Part shown: positions 55,001-64,000 of the stretch, in pieces
How the letters are laid out: each line of letters begins with the position of its first letter
Position numbering within the stretch: the stretch's first letter is position 1
From: Halicephalobus mephisto
Taxonomy: Eukaryota > Nematoda > Chromadorea > Rhabditida > Panagrolaimidae
Assembly (NCBI GenBank): GCA_009193035.1
Contig: SWDT01000020.1
Location: 393,472 to 457,471, forward strand
Reading direction: 5' to 3'
DNA length: 64,000 nt
The notes under the pieces: generated by a model
The model's database searches: none
What the model was told of the DNA's origin: nothing
The model's input: only the letters and a program-made list of their open reading frames with translations
Position numbers and translations under genes: made by a program

Positions 55001-56258
55001 CTTTGTTGTTGTGTAGATTGTTGAACCTGTTGTTGAATAGGTTGTTGAATCTGTTGTTGGACATGTTGTTGTGTAGGTTGTTGAATCTGTTGCTGAACAT
55101 TTTGTTGAATTTGCTGTTGGATAGGTTGCGGACTTGTTCTTTCCTGTTTTTTTATAATTTCTTGTTCCATTTCTTTGAAAGATTTTTGAACAAAAGTTTC
55201 ATCTTGAGGTTTTTGCCAAACTTCTTCTTTTTGAGTTAGTGAAGATTCTGGTTCATTCAGGACACTTGATTTGAAATCAAATTCAGGCAAATTAGAATCT
55301 GTTCTTTGTTGCCAAATCGGAGGTTCATCACCGGACAACTCAGTTTCATACAACTCTGACGGTTGTTGATTCAGAAGTTTGTGATTATACTGCCAAACGG
55401 CGTCTTCAATTTGATTTTCCAATTGTTTTCGAAAATGAGCAGCAACATGAGGAGATCCGTTGGCTTCTCTGTTGACTAATTCATCGACGGCTAATTTTAT
55501 TTCATTTTCGTGTTTTTGTTGAAGTTCTTCAGCTACTTGCCTCGGGGCATTTCTATCGTTTTCTCTTCCTTGAAGAAGTCCCAATAGTTCAATTTCGGCC
55601 AAAAGTTTTTTTTCTAATTCTTTCGCCAGTTTTCTGTATTGTTGTTCGATGGTTTCCTTGTCCCTGGATTCCTGGGGGGACTGGGGGGTGGCGCAGGGGG
55701 GTTCGGACTGGAGGGGGGTTCTTCCGAGATTCAGATTCCTCTGGTCGGGATGTGGAAGTCCTTCGTTCTCGAATGCCCCGTGAGGAAGAGGTTCTTGTAG
55801 GATTTGAGGATTCTGAAGATTGGACTTCTGAAGAACTTGTTGATTTTCGAAATTGATTCTTTGTTGGATGATAGCTTCGACTTCATCTCTGTTCAAGGAC
55901 GTTTCCTTCCGAAGTTTCCTCTCCACGGACCTGCTGGATCTGACATCCCTCTGCGGAGATCTGATCTCGTCCTCGGATCTGACTCCAAGCTGATCCAAAC
56001 TGACCCTTCTCTCCGGTTTCGGCGGGGGTTTCTGGATTTCCCCGTTTTCGGATTCAACAAGAACTTTTTCTTCTTTCTTGTCGACTTTGCCCCATTCCTT
56101 CCTGCCGCCTCCAGAAGCCAGAAGAAAGCCCCAGCAAGTCCCACAGTAACAATCGTCAATCCAACTCTCGTAAAAAACCCAAACGCCAGGAAATGTTCTG
56201 GTTCCGGACATTCCTCCCACAAATCCGGATCATATCCAAGTTCCTGATTAAAAACCAT
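49044..56258 (-). CDS. cpna-1: Atypical copine (CPNA-1 type) with N-terminal membrane segment; one frameshift
   Basis: Exons on the minus strand: 53880-56258, 52368-52888, 51354-51548, 50308-50699, 49432-49531 and 49044-49388. The N-terminus ([12 protein letters not shown]) leads to a membrane helix ([20 protein letters not shown]) at about 28-52. A long charged and Gln-rich region follows (QQQVQQ-type repeats at about 370-475). The last about 300 residues are a copine/vWA domain: [19 protein letters not shown], the metal-site motif [59 protein letters not shown] and [14 protein letters not shown]. There are no C2 domains. In C. elegans, CPNA-1 is such a membrane-anchored copine that links PAT-6 to other proteins at muscle dense bodies. 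The frame used for residues 1-60 and the frame used after about 56110 differ by one base with no intron that fits; with one added base the protein is about 1310 residues. An acceptor TTTTTAG lies 18 nt before the ATG. Confidence 0.85.
49678..49908 (+). mobile_element. Dispersed ~230-bp fragment carrying an ORF, copy A (inside copine intron)
   Basis: Matches 63748-63977 in inverted orientation with only about three differences by eye. It is open on the plus strand to a TAA at 49860 and encodes the last ~60 residues of a protein ([19 protein letters not shown]...[20 protein letters not shown]...), with one membrane-length hydrophobic stretch. Upstream of the match, the frame stays open in both copies with related but diverged residues (LLWAFSS versus VIWTLYS). 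The family is not recognised. It is either a fragment of a young mobile element or a piece of a multigene family. Confidence 0.6.
49994..50014 (+). other. Embedded SL1 spliced-leader sequence (21 nt)
   Basis: 21 consecutive bases, with core TTACCCAAGTTTGAG, equal the last 21 of the 22 bases of nematode SL1; the one base before differs (A instead of G). The next bases are ATTCGAG, not the GT donor that follows the leader in SL RNA genes, and no clear Sm site follows. So it is not an intact SL RNA gene. It looks like a DNA copy of a trans-spliced mRNA 5' end inserted in the copine intron. Confidence 0.8.
50015..50290. other. Complex sequence after the embedded leader
   Basis: About 270 bp of more complex sequence. 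The minus strand is open for 66 codons (50200-50000: [22 protein letters not shown]...), ending within the leader; the plus strand is closed by stops. If this is a retrotransposed mRNA, the plus-strand sequence would be its 5' UTR. The origin is not recognised. Confidence 0.3.
50702..51350. other. Copine intron, AT-rich with degenerate repeats
   Basis: Repeats phrases such as TTCTTGAATTCTGGAAAATT and TTGATTCTAGAAAATTCTTG at 50870-51180. No other content. Confidence 0.55.
51560..52365. other. Copine intron
   Basis: AT-rich with a duplicated stretch (TTTCGAAACTCATCATGCTA near 51923 and TTTCGAAAGTAATCATGGTA near 52030, each followed by TTGTAAAA and a CGAATTTCTAGAAT). 52200-52290 is more complex (GGGGTTACATGGGGCACATA, CGGGGTTAAGGGTTACGG) but has no recognised function. 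Confidence 0.5.
52990..53140. mobile_element. ~150-bp MITE-like element, copy 3
   Basis: CACAAAAAACCGTAACTTTT, GGTTCAGTAACAA at the left; TTGTTACAGCATCAAAAGTT, ACGCTTTTTTGTG at the right. It lies in a copine intron. The inner part has GTCACATTTCGCAATT. Left flank TA, right flank TG; no clear target duplication. Confidence 0.85.
53223..53553. mobile_element. Foldback element with ~95-bp inverted arms
   Basis: The left arm (about 53225-53320: GTAATCGCTTGTAACTGAGC, GCAAGCAACGCGTAAGAA, ... CTGAGTGCAATCGACGAC) and the right arm (about 53455-53552) are reverse complements at roughly 80% by eye (the right arm ends CGCTCAGTTACAAGTGATTG). The spacer is about 135 bp. No coding capacity. Such a palindrome suits a non-autonomous DNA transposon. 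Confidence 0.8.
53610..53815. repeat. TAATGTATC / GATACATTA array
   Basis: A compact cluster of AATGTATCTGATACATCAG, AATGTATCAATATATT and AATACATCAATATCAACTTA phrases. Many are palindromic (TGTATCTGATACA). It ends just before the copine exon. Confidence 0.7.
54830..55135 (-). repeat. Coding repeat encoding Gln-rich tract of the copine
   Basis: About fifteen copies of 18-21-bp units on the minus strand (CAACAACAGGTTCAACAA type) within the large exon, encoding [15 protein letters not shown]. Its lengths keep the frame open on both strands. Confidence 0.9.
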
Positions 56259-56539
56259 ACCAATCCTTCAAATACCCTAAAAACAAACAACTAAACCAAT
56301 AAAACACGATAAAATCCATCGAGAAAACGTGTCCTGATCGATATCCCGCTTATTGTTTACCAAAACACGAGTGGAACACTCACAAGCTCAAAAAGCAATG
56401 TCTTACAAGAACCGAGTTTCCTCTCGACTCGAATTCAAACTATTGAAGCTGAGACTCAAGGGTCAACAGAGATCCCGTGTTCGATAAAGGTAGAAAAGGT
56501 AATTAAATTAAAACACTTAAAAAAATAACATATCCCAAA

Positions 56540-57365
56540 AAATTACAACCATATATATACATATAAATATATATAAGTATACAGAAATCTACTATATAAA
56601 TTATATAAATTTACATATATTCATAAAAATATATAAAGTTATGTGTAAATCTGTATATATCCTTATAAGTATATGTAACTATGTAGACATGCATATAAGT
56701 ATATGGAAGTTCATATGCAAATATACATATAGATATCCATGTAAATACACATGAATTTACAAATAAATATAAATAGATATAAATGTATATATATATATCT
56801 ATACAAGTATAGGTAAAGCAATATGTAAATGCAAATGTAAGGATATATAAGTACCGATACAAATATACATAAAGTTATGTGTAAACATACATAGAGATAC
56901 TTGAACTATATGTAAGAATGATATATAAGTATATGCAGATATATAAATGCGTATAGACAATTATAGAAGCATATATAGACGTGCATAAATATATGTAAAT
57001 ATATACGAAGATATCGACACCAATCTATGCAAATTTATGTATAAATACGCATGAAAATACTTATAACTACATATAAATATGATACATAGGTATATATAAA
57101 TATAAATGTGTATATAAAAGGTTATAGAAGTGTATAGAGACATGAATAAATGTATGTAAATATATACAAAGATATCAATACAAATCTATGTATAAATATG
57201 CATAGATATATCAGTAAATACATATAAATGCATTTTTAAGTATATACAGATATATATAAATATATAAACATATAAATATATATAAATATATACAGATATA
57301 TAAATATATGCAGATATATAAATATATATAAATATGTATATATATATAGATTTATATATAGATTT
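56540..57365. repeat. TATA-rich degenerate microsatellite
   Basis: About 800 bp of ATATAAATATA-like sequence with irregular GTATATG/CATATA interruptions (roughly 60 repeats of ATATATAAG/TATGTAAAT type). The minus strand stays open by chance (Tyr/Ile-rich). It lies upstream of the copine gene. Confidence 0.85.
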
Positions 57366-57636
57366 ATATGGATGTTTTTGCGGATGGTGACGGAAATAGA
57401 ACCAATTTTTCACTTTTACACGGTTTTAGATAAAGAAAAACATCTTTGAGCAGGAGGTTTGGGGTTCTTGCTGAGCCCGACCACCTGAGAGTCCGTTCAA
57501 GTTTGCTTGAGTGAGTCCTCTTGATTCTTGCGTCAGTTGGTATCGGGATTGCCTTAGGCAAATCAATACTAGCAAATGAGCTTTCGGAAACGGCACTTGT
57601 CTGATCGAGCAGATGGCCGCCCTCGTTTTGCGTCAA
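57364..57636 (-). CDS. Hypothetical 90-residue ORF or exon
   Basis: ATG at 57636 (MTQNEGGHLLDQTSAVSES...). Through about residue 72 (TPNLLLKDVFLYLKP) composition and codon use look coding; the last 18 residues are weaker. A possible donor (CCGT/GTAAAAGTG) lies at about 57415, but no downstream exon in the right phase was found before the copine start. A second donor-like GTAAGTTTTC lies just upstream near 57643. No family recognised. Confidence 0.3.
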   Translation of the reverse strand: MTQNEGGHLLDQTSAVSESSFASIDLPKAIPIPTDARIKRTHSSKLERTLRWSGSARTPNLLLKDVFLYLKPCKSEKLVLFPSPSAKTSI

Positions 57637-57659
57637 CTTGAAAACTTACAAACTTGAAA

Positions 57660-58598
57660 TAAAAAAAAATAAAAAAAATTCATATCAGATTGCATTCTTG
57701 TCTGGAAAATTCTAATTGATTTTTTAAAAAAATTGTTCATGAAATTTTTTAAAGCATTATTTTTAAAAACGGAAATTTATTTATGTATATAAATGTCTGA
57801 TAGGTATTCGACACTGCCGAACTCTGACCAAATTAGAAGACATGGTCCCGAAGGGAAATTGCCCGCGCATCAATCTTACTGTAGTTCAGAACAGTTACGT
57901 GTCAGCTTCGTCCTCATTATCACGAACGAACCGACCCGTTTTCGATCGAGTACCTTCTCGTAAGTTAATTTTCTTTATTATTTTCATATATGACCTTTGA
58001 CCGCTGAACGTGAATTGTCATATACCCTTATATCACCCGATTCTGGCATTTTTAGGTTCATTTAAGAGGATTACGTCTAAAATGCTAATTTCGAAATAGT
58101 GTAAGATTACGAAAATATTGCTACTTTAAACCTAAATTACTGTTTTAACTACTTTGGTTCATACAAACTTTTGTAAATTCGTGTGGGGATTTCATAACGA
58201 AACTCGTTTTTGCTTTTTATCATAGTGTGAAGATTGACAAGTAAAGTCACCTGTTTTCGACAAGTTATTTTCGCGTTATTTCTTCAATGATTCAACGTAA
58301 CCATTCGTTACCGAGAGTTGCGTACCTCGTGACCCTAGTTTAAAACTTTTTAGATTTAGACGAAATGTAATTGCAAAAAACTGCGAAATAATCATCGTAC
58401 AAAACTTCGAAAAATCCCCTTCGAGATTATTTCATAAAAAAGTTCATATATGATTTTTCAACAGTGTAATTGTTTTTACTTTTGGTATTATTAATGAGAG
58501 GATCAGACTGCTTTTTGATTTCATATACAATATTACTGTAAGACACCACTTGAGTCTTTGTCACGTCAATGATTTGATATATCAATATTTATCAAAAA
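57660..58598. other. Intergenic region between the receptor and copine-side genes
   Basis: 57790-57960 is a complex patch (ATGGTCCCGAAGGGAAATTG, TCACGAACGAACCGACCCG) ending in a donor-like TTCTCGTAAGTT on the plus strand, perhaps a noncoding exon. The rest is AT-rich with a few TTCATATATGA motifs. No gene supported. Confidence 0.4.
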
Positions 58599-60902
58599 TT
58601 AACCCCACTGTTTCTGGAGCTGTTCGAATCTTTTGTTTATGGTTTCTTCGACGACGATTGTAGTTCCGAAGACGTTTTTGATGTCTCCAGGGACTTGCAT
58701 GATGGAATCCACCGTTCTCCCGAGAAACGAAGCTTTGAGTTTTGAAAATAATTTCTGTGTTGTTTTTCGGAAAGTTTCGTTGACGATTTTGGCCGCGATG
58801 ACTTCTGCTGTAGCGAATCCTACTGGAGCTACATAGAAGAGGATTTGGACGTATTTGTTTTCGACTTTCAGTTGATAGCATGTGAATTCTATGGCACTGA
58901 TGGTCAGATTGAATATAGCCCCCACGGCAACGACTCCAGAAACCGCCCTTAGAGATTTGATATTCTCGATAATTTGGAATCTTTGAGAAAGTTGAAGTCT
59001 TACGAGACTTATGGAGTGAAGTCGGGAGTTATATTTGGACAACTTTGAGATTAGCTGAAGAAAACAAGATTAAGGATAATTGAAAAGGGGAACTCACAAT
59101 TACTGCTGTGAAGTCAACTAAGACAGTTATCAACCAAAACAACTCGATTGGTGGGGATCCTATTCCCCAGAGAATTGAAGCAGCACAACCTCCCACGTGC
59201 TAAAAACAATTTTATACTATAAATAATAATAATAATAATAATATAATTATTATGATAAATAATATAATTATAATAATTATAATATAATTATAATATAATT
59301 ATAATATAATTATAGTAATTATAGTAATTATAATAATAAATAATAATTATCTTATATTTTATATTTTATATCTTAATTGTAAAAAAGTAGAAATAAACGT
59401 TGTTATGAAATTGTTTCGACGCGAATATCAAGGATCTCATGGGAATTACGGTAAATTGGGCATTGATTTTATGTGACAGTTGTTTTGTAATTGTTATCAT
59501 AAAATCAGAGAGCTCATCGAAAGCAGACTTCATAACTCGCATTTGAAAATTACAAATTTTCGAAATTTAAGGATTTCAAATTTACAGTATGAAATCTATG
59601 GATTAAGACGTTTTTAATTTTCAATATGTTGTGACTCATAATGTTTAAAATTTCCAATATGAAAGAGATCTATAATTTTAAAAAAATTTAATATAACTCG
59701 TATTTAAATCTTCAATGTAAAGTTGACCTTTGGCACGTATTACTTCGAGGTCCCTTCACAAAGAAATGTAACTTTTAGAGCAGTAAAATGTGGAAATCGT
59801 CGTTATTATTTTTTAATTTTCGTTACAAATTCAAATATTCAAGAAAATGTGACGGTTGTGTTACATTTCGCCATTGTTACGAGATCAAAAGTTACGTTTT
59901 TTTGTACATATTAGAGCTATTTTGGATAGTGACTGGAAAGCCCTGATTTGAGTTAGAAATAGACACTATCCAAAATTTCTACACACAAAAAATGTAACCT
60001 TTGGTTCAATAACAAACGGAAATCGTTATTATTATTTTTTAATTTTTGTCATAAATTTGAATATTCATGAAAAATATGACGATTGTGTCACATTTCGCAA
60101 TTGTTACGGGACCAAAAGTTACGTTTTTCTGTGTTGTGAAGTTGACCTATGATTTTAGAGGTTTTTTATCTTTGAAATGACTCATATTTTAAGTATAATG
60201 TGAGGTTGACCTATGATCTATAATATTTTAAAATCTTAACATTAAGATGATCTATGGTTTTGAAAACTTTTACTCTTGTAATATAACCTATAATTTTCAA
60301 TATAAAGTTAATTTATAATTTTCGAAATTTTTAATTTTTAACATAAATTAGAATATTTGAAATTTTAAAATTAAGTTAATTTATAATTTTCGAAATTTTT
60401 AATTTTCGATATAAATTAGAATATTTAAATTTTTAAAATTAAGTTAATTTATAATTTTCGAAATTTTTAATTTTTTATATAAATTAGAATATTTAAATTT
60501 TCGATGACTTACAGCACTGACGACCAGAGGAATGGAAATAATTGATAATTTTCGTTTTTCGTAAATATGAGAAAGAAAAGTGGCAAAAGTTCTTTCGATG
60601 ATCAAGGAATGGAAGACGATCCTCATTCCGCACATTCCATAAAAAACGATAAATCTGGTATATATTTCTGTTTCGACTCTCGGGGGCAATTCTTGATATA
60701 TCAAGGCCTGAGTTGTCCATATGAACGGCCCTAATTGGATCATAAAAAGAAAAATTGTCCAATTTATTTCCAGAATCCTCAAATTTGGATGGTATTGTCG
60801 AGAATTCATAGAAGCATGGATGTAGATTCCGAACAGCGGCAAGGATACTGTAAATAATAAAATATCCACAGTCAGAATTAACCAATCGATCACAGATAAC
60901 AT
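58599..60902 (-). CDS. Seven-transmembrane chemoreceptor, Sre-like
   Basis: Three exons: 60513-60902, 59098-59199 and 58599-59054, in phase, 315 residues. The start ATG lies 5 nt after an acceptor (TTTTTTTCAG/AAAA-ATG). Hydrophobic segments are spread over the whole length (VIDWLILTVDILLFTVSLPL; ILEINWTIFLFMIQLGPFIW; RFIVFYGMCGMRIVF; IISIPLVVSA; LFWLITVLVDFTAVI; SGVVAVGAIFNLTISAIE; VQILFYVAPVGFATAEVIAA). The ERTFATFLSHIYEKRK motif after TM3 and the LSQRFQIIENIKSLR motif before TM6 are typical of nematode Sre-family receptors, which are expected in chemosensory neurons. This looks like an intact single gene. Intron 1 holds two copies of the MITE-like element. The other Sra-superfamily classes are the alternative. 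Confidence 0.82.
59220..59355. repeat. TAA/TATAAT microsatellite
   Basis: AATAATAATAATA and ATAATTATAATATAATTATA repeats in the receptor intron. Confidence 0.85.
59757..59906. mobile_element. ~150-bp MITE-like element, copy 4
   Basis: CACAAAGAAATGTAACTTTT at the left and CAAAAGTTACGTTTTTTTGT at the right. The inner GTTACATTTCGCCATTGTTA has the full TTGGCG-type core complement. It lies in the receptor intron, about 78 bp from copy 5. Confidence 0.85.
59984..60133. mobile_element. ~150-bp MITE-like element, copy 5
   Basis: CACAAAAAATGTAACCTTTG at the left; GGGACCAAAAGTTACGTTTT, TCTGTG at the right. Between copies 4 and 5 a second small inverted repeat (ATTTTGGATAGTG ... CACTATCCAAAAT) sits at 59920-59975. 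Confidence 0.85.
60140..60510. repeat. AT-rich tandem repeat in receptor intron
   Basis: 60300-60510: three ~62-bp units with AATTTATAATTTTCGAAATT, TTTAATTTT and AAATTAGAATATTT. Confidence 0.75.
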
Positions 60903-60909
60903 TTTTCTG

Positions 60910-61240
60910 AAAAAAAAATTTAGAATTTTACGAAACACGAAATATGACAGGATTACGGTCGCGAAAAAACCTGGATTATTTTTCGTTTTCAAAGCCGTGC
61001 TTACGTAGGATTTTCTTCAATAAAATCCACCTTCAATGCCGGATTTTTTTCTTTCGTAAGAGTCAATTTTAAAATTTCCGAGAATAACTCTTTAAAATGT
61101 TAATTTACAAAAAATATTAAATTCAATCAATTAAATAACTTCCGAAATACTCAGTGATCACGGAACATAAGTTTATCGTTGATTTAGGTCCTGCTAGACT
61201 TGCATTTTCGAGGAACATCTATGCCAAATAAGTATTTTTA
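60910..61240. promoter_or_regulatory. Upstream region of the Sre-like receptor
   Basis: No gene seen. About 330 bp of mixed sequence before the receptor start and up to a minisatellite. Likely promoter by position only. Confidence 0.35.
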
Positions 61241-61640
61241 AAGAAGGTCAAATCTGATCTGGATCATTTTAAAAAGACCTTTACCAGACTTGATAAGATC
61301 TTTTAAAAAGACCTGCATTAGATCTGGCAGGACCTTTTAGAAGACCTACACTGGACCTGACAGGACCTTCTAGAAGACCTACACCGGACCTGACGGGACC
61401 TTTTAGAAGACCTACGCCGGACCTGGCAGGACCTTTGGAAAAGCCCATGCCAGGTCTGGTATGGACTTTCAGAAAGGCCTTTACCAGACTTGATAAGATT
61501 CTTTAGAAAGGTCTTTATCAGGTCTGAGTAGGTCCTTCCGGAGAGATCTTTATCTGACCTGAATAGGACCTTCTGGAGAGATCTATGACAAATTAGGTAA
61601 ATATCTTTCAAAATGACCCAGATTGTATTTGAACTGTCTA
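61240..61640. repeat. About 37-bp minisatellite (GGACCTGACAGGACCTT)
   Basis: Ten or so degenerate units of the type AGAAGACCTACACCGGACCT, GACAGGACCTTTT. Decayed copies continue to about 61950. Confidence 0.85.
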
Positions 61641-61989
61641 GAAGAGTCTGAGATTTGGCTAGGGTTTTCTAGAAAGATTCTTATCAACCTGGCAAGGTCA
61701 TGAATTTTCGGAAAAGTCTATGCCAAACCAGACAAGCATCTTTAAAAAGAACCCAGGCTGGACCTTTTTAGGAAGATCTATATCAGACCAGTCTGGAACT
61801 TTCTAAAATGACCCAGACTGAATATACCAGAACTGTCTAGGAAAGTCTGTCTCATCAAACCGGAACTCCCCAGAATGACCCACACAAGACCAAAAAGAAC
61901 TTTCTAAAAAGATCCATGTCGAAAAAATCAAGATTTAAAAGTGTCCTTATTAAGCTAAGCAGAGAATTTCGAAAATCTGTCTAAAATTT

Positions 61990-62700
61990 TCTAAAAGATT
62001 CCATCCAAAATTTAAATAAAACAAAGTAGAAAAGTCAAAAATAAATCAAGTTCAGATGTTCTAGAAAAATCTACAAAATTAAATGAAATATTTTAGAAAT
62101 ATTTAAATCAAACCCGAGTGAGATCTTTTAAGAAAAATTATCCAAGATTAAACAAAAGTTGATTAAGAAAATTCAAAAATAAATCAATTTGAAAAGTCCT
62201 AAGAAAAATTATCCAAGATTAAACAAAAGCTAATTAAGAAAATCCAAAAATTCCTGTTAAAAGTCATATAGAATCAAAACTAGGATCTTCTAAGAAAAAT
62301 TATCCAAGATTAAACAAAAGTTAATTAAGAAAATTCAAAAATTAATCAAGTTGAAAAGTTCTAAGAGAAATTTTCTAATATTAAACTAAAAGTGATTGAG
62401 AAAATTCAAAAATTCCTGTTTAAAGTCATATAGAATCAAAACCAGGATCTTCTAAGAAAAATTATCCAAAATTAAATAAAATTTAATTAAGAAAATCCAA
62501 AAATAAATTAATTTGAAAAGTTCTAAGAAAAATTTTCTAATATTAAGCTCAAGTTGATTGAGAAAATCCAAAAATAAATTAATTTGAAAAGTTCTAAAAT
62601 TTTCTAAGATTAAACAAAAGTTGATTGAGAAAATCCAAAAATAAATCGATTAAGAATATTCTAGAATTCCTGTTTAAAGTGACGTTGAATCTAAGCCATA
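61990..62700. repeat. Tandem repeat (AATTATCCAAGATTAAACAAA type)
   Basis: Six to eight units of 100-170 bp sharing TTCTAAGAAAAATTATCCAA, GATTAAACAAAAGTTGATT and AAGAAAATCCAAAAATAAAT. Confidence 0.8.
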
Positions 62701-62974
62701 AATTTCTAAGAAAATCTATCCCACACCGAACTAGAATTTTCTAGAACAAATCTGAAAAAGTACAAAGCTTCATCCGTTAGTCATTCGGTGTTTTTAAGCC
62801 GGCCTTTTGTGCACTAATTTATAAATCTTTCAATTGCCCTCTCGTCCCCCTGATTACCATTCATGACTTTTTTAAACGTCGAAGTTTCGTTTCTCAGATT
62901 TCTGATTTAAAGTTGTTTTTCAAATTTGCAGAAATTTTTTATCTTTATCGAGATCAATATCAAAATTAAAATCA
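62701..62974. other. Unique sequence between two arrays
   Basis: A short complex patch (GCCGGCCTTTTGTGC, CCCTCTCGTCCCCCTGATTA) without an open frame or a recognised RNA. Confidence 0.4.
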
Positions 62975-63350
62975 AAATAAAATCTGCAGCTTGCCCGCAA
63001 CATTGTGGCAGGTCGATTAAGTTTAAATATTAATATTTATAAAAATTTCGAAATTAAATCTGCAGTTTGCCCGCAACATTGTGGCAAACTAATTAGCATC
63101 GAAGTAAAATCTGCAACTTGCCCGCAACATTGTGGCAGGTCGATTAAGTTTAAATATGTATATTTATAAAAATTTCGAAATTAAATCAGCAGTTTGCCCG
63201 CAACATTGTAGCAAACTAATTAGCATCGAAGTAAAATCTGCAACTTGCCCGCAACATTGTGGCAAATCGGTCAAATTTAAATATTAATATTTATAGAAAT
63301 TTCGAAATTAAATTAAATATGCAACTTGCCTGCAACATTATGGCAAATTT
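62975..63350. repeat. Minisatellite with CTGCAGTTTGCCCGCAACATT core
   Basis: Six occurrences of TCTGCARYTTGCCCGCAACATTGTGGCA in three ~120-bp higher-order units with AAATATTAATATTTATAAAA and TTTCGAAATTAAAT. The core is the reverse complement of the core in the array at 39410-39870. Confidence 0.88.
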
Positions 63351-63747
63351 GTTTATTAAATTTTTGTTTGAAAATTAAATTTTATCTTGATATCTAATTT
63401 TCTATGAACTTCAGTATTGAATTTAAAAATAGAATTTCAAGTCATTGAGAATTTTATCAGATCTTCAGAAAATCAGAGATCACAAAAGTTGAAAAATGCA
63501 AAACAACTTTTTTAAAAAATATCATTTATCATTGAAGACACTTGTTTGGAATCTGGAATATTTGTATTTAGTTTTATATTTATTTTTTGGACAAAATTAT
63601 CGATTTAAAAATTTTAAATAAATTTTTGAAAATTTAAAAAAATTGAAAATTTTATTTATGAACGATTATGTCATAAAAAACTTTTATAATTTTAATTTTG
63701 GATAATTAAGATGATACGTGACGTGAACTAGCTCCCACCGTGATGGT
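63351..63747. other. AT-rich sequence
   Basis: No gene or clear repeat seen; ordinary AT-rich noncoding sequence. Confidence 0.5.
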
Positions 63748-64000
63748 CTTTGGAGTTACGGTAGGAGGATGCTTGTTGTTTTATGAAGCTGTTAAATTTA
63801 GATTGAGTTTCGAATACTGTTGTTGAGGTGGAATCTAATGGGAACTCCTACCACGAAAGCTCCTACTAGGACACCAGGGGTTACTGTCACTTTTGCAATC
63901 AGTTTTGTAACTTTGTTGTCTACAATAAAATAACTTTGGATAAAGAATGTGTCAAAAATTGAGTCCACCTCGTCACTATAGAGAGTCCATATCACAGCAG
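63748..64000 (-). mobile_element. Dispersed ORF-bearing fragment, copy B (runs off the window)
   Basis: Inverted, near-identical counterpart of 49678-49908 over 63748-63977. On the minus strand it is open from the window edge to a TAA near 63798 and encodes ...[20 protein letters not shown]...[15 protein letters not shown].... The stretch 63978-64000 differs in sequence from copy A but keeps the frame open with similar residue types. Confidence 0.6.

Noticed and set aside
54591..55239. Plus- and minus-strand Leu- or Asn-rich ORFs opposite the copine exon
   Set aside because: By-products of the Gln-encoding repeat, which keeps all frames open.
56611..57413. Tyr/Ile-rich ORFs on the minus strand
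   Set aside because: Translation of the TATA-rich microsatellite.
1..64000. tRNA and rRNA genes
   Set aside because: No cloverleaf with A and B boxes and no rRNA segment was recognised on either strand by reading; a tRNAscan or Infernal run would settle it.

Overview
This window is nuclear DNA from a nematode, most likely a rhabditid. It is AT-rich. Its genes are split by GT/AG introns (donors mostly GTAAG/GTGAG, acceptors TTTCAG/TTTTAG), and several start codons lie just behind an acceptor-like AG, as expected for spliced-leader trans-splicing. A 21-nt match to nematode SL1 leader sequence is embedded at 49994-50014. The gene set is typical of worms: TOFU-6-like, ZYX-1, a CRAL-TRIO/GOLD protein, SQV-7-like, a CPNA-1-type copine and an Sre-like receptor. 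No bacterial, viral or CRISPR features were seen.

Layout. 2-115 (+) is the C-terminal end of a membrane protein, perhaps a cation exchanger. 984-2419 (-) is a TOFU-6-like Tudor protein with a C-terminal eIF4E-binding motif. 3732-17190 (-) is zyxin (zyx-1), with very long introns full of tandem repeats. 17.5-20.3 kb holds satellite-like arrays. 20629-23628 (+) is a SEC14/GOLD protein, 23668-23913 (-) a C18orf32/UPF0729 protein, 24626-25736 (+) an unrecognised nuclear-looking protein with a PIP-box, 25851-27353 (-) an SLC35D/SQV-7 nucleotide-sugar transporter, and 28811-37690 (-) a DENND5 Rab-GEF of 1513 residues. 37.7-43.8 kb is intergenic with a 150-bp satellite and a GC-richer promoter-like block. 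43840-48794 (+) is an FHA + PHD protein with TCF19 architecture but about 1100 residues. 49044-56258 (-) is a CPNA-1-like atypical copine with an N-terminal membrane segment. 58599-60902 (-) is a 7TM chemoreceptor of the Sre type. The last 3 kb are minisatellites and a second copy of a repeat that also sits in the copine intron.

Exon models were built by hand from splice sites and reading-frame phase. Most close without error. Two do not: zyx-1 and the copine each need a single extra base inside a GC-rich exon, which suggests one-base assembly deletions, though real alternatives exist.

How the genes relate. They do not form one pathway. ZYX-1 and CPNA-1 are both muscle dense-body/adhesion proteins in C. 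elegans, but they lie 37 kb apart and the pairing may be chance. The noncoding part is the most unusual: a ~150-bp inverted-repeat element family (five copies), two minisatellites that share a core motif with that element, hairpin-forming satellites, a foldback element, a near-identical dispersed fragment with an open reading frame, and the embedded spliced-leader sequence.
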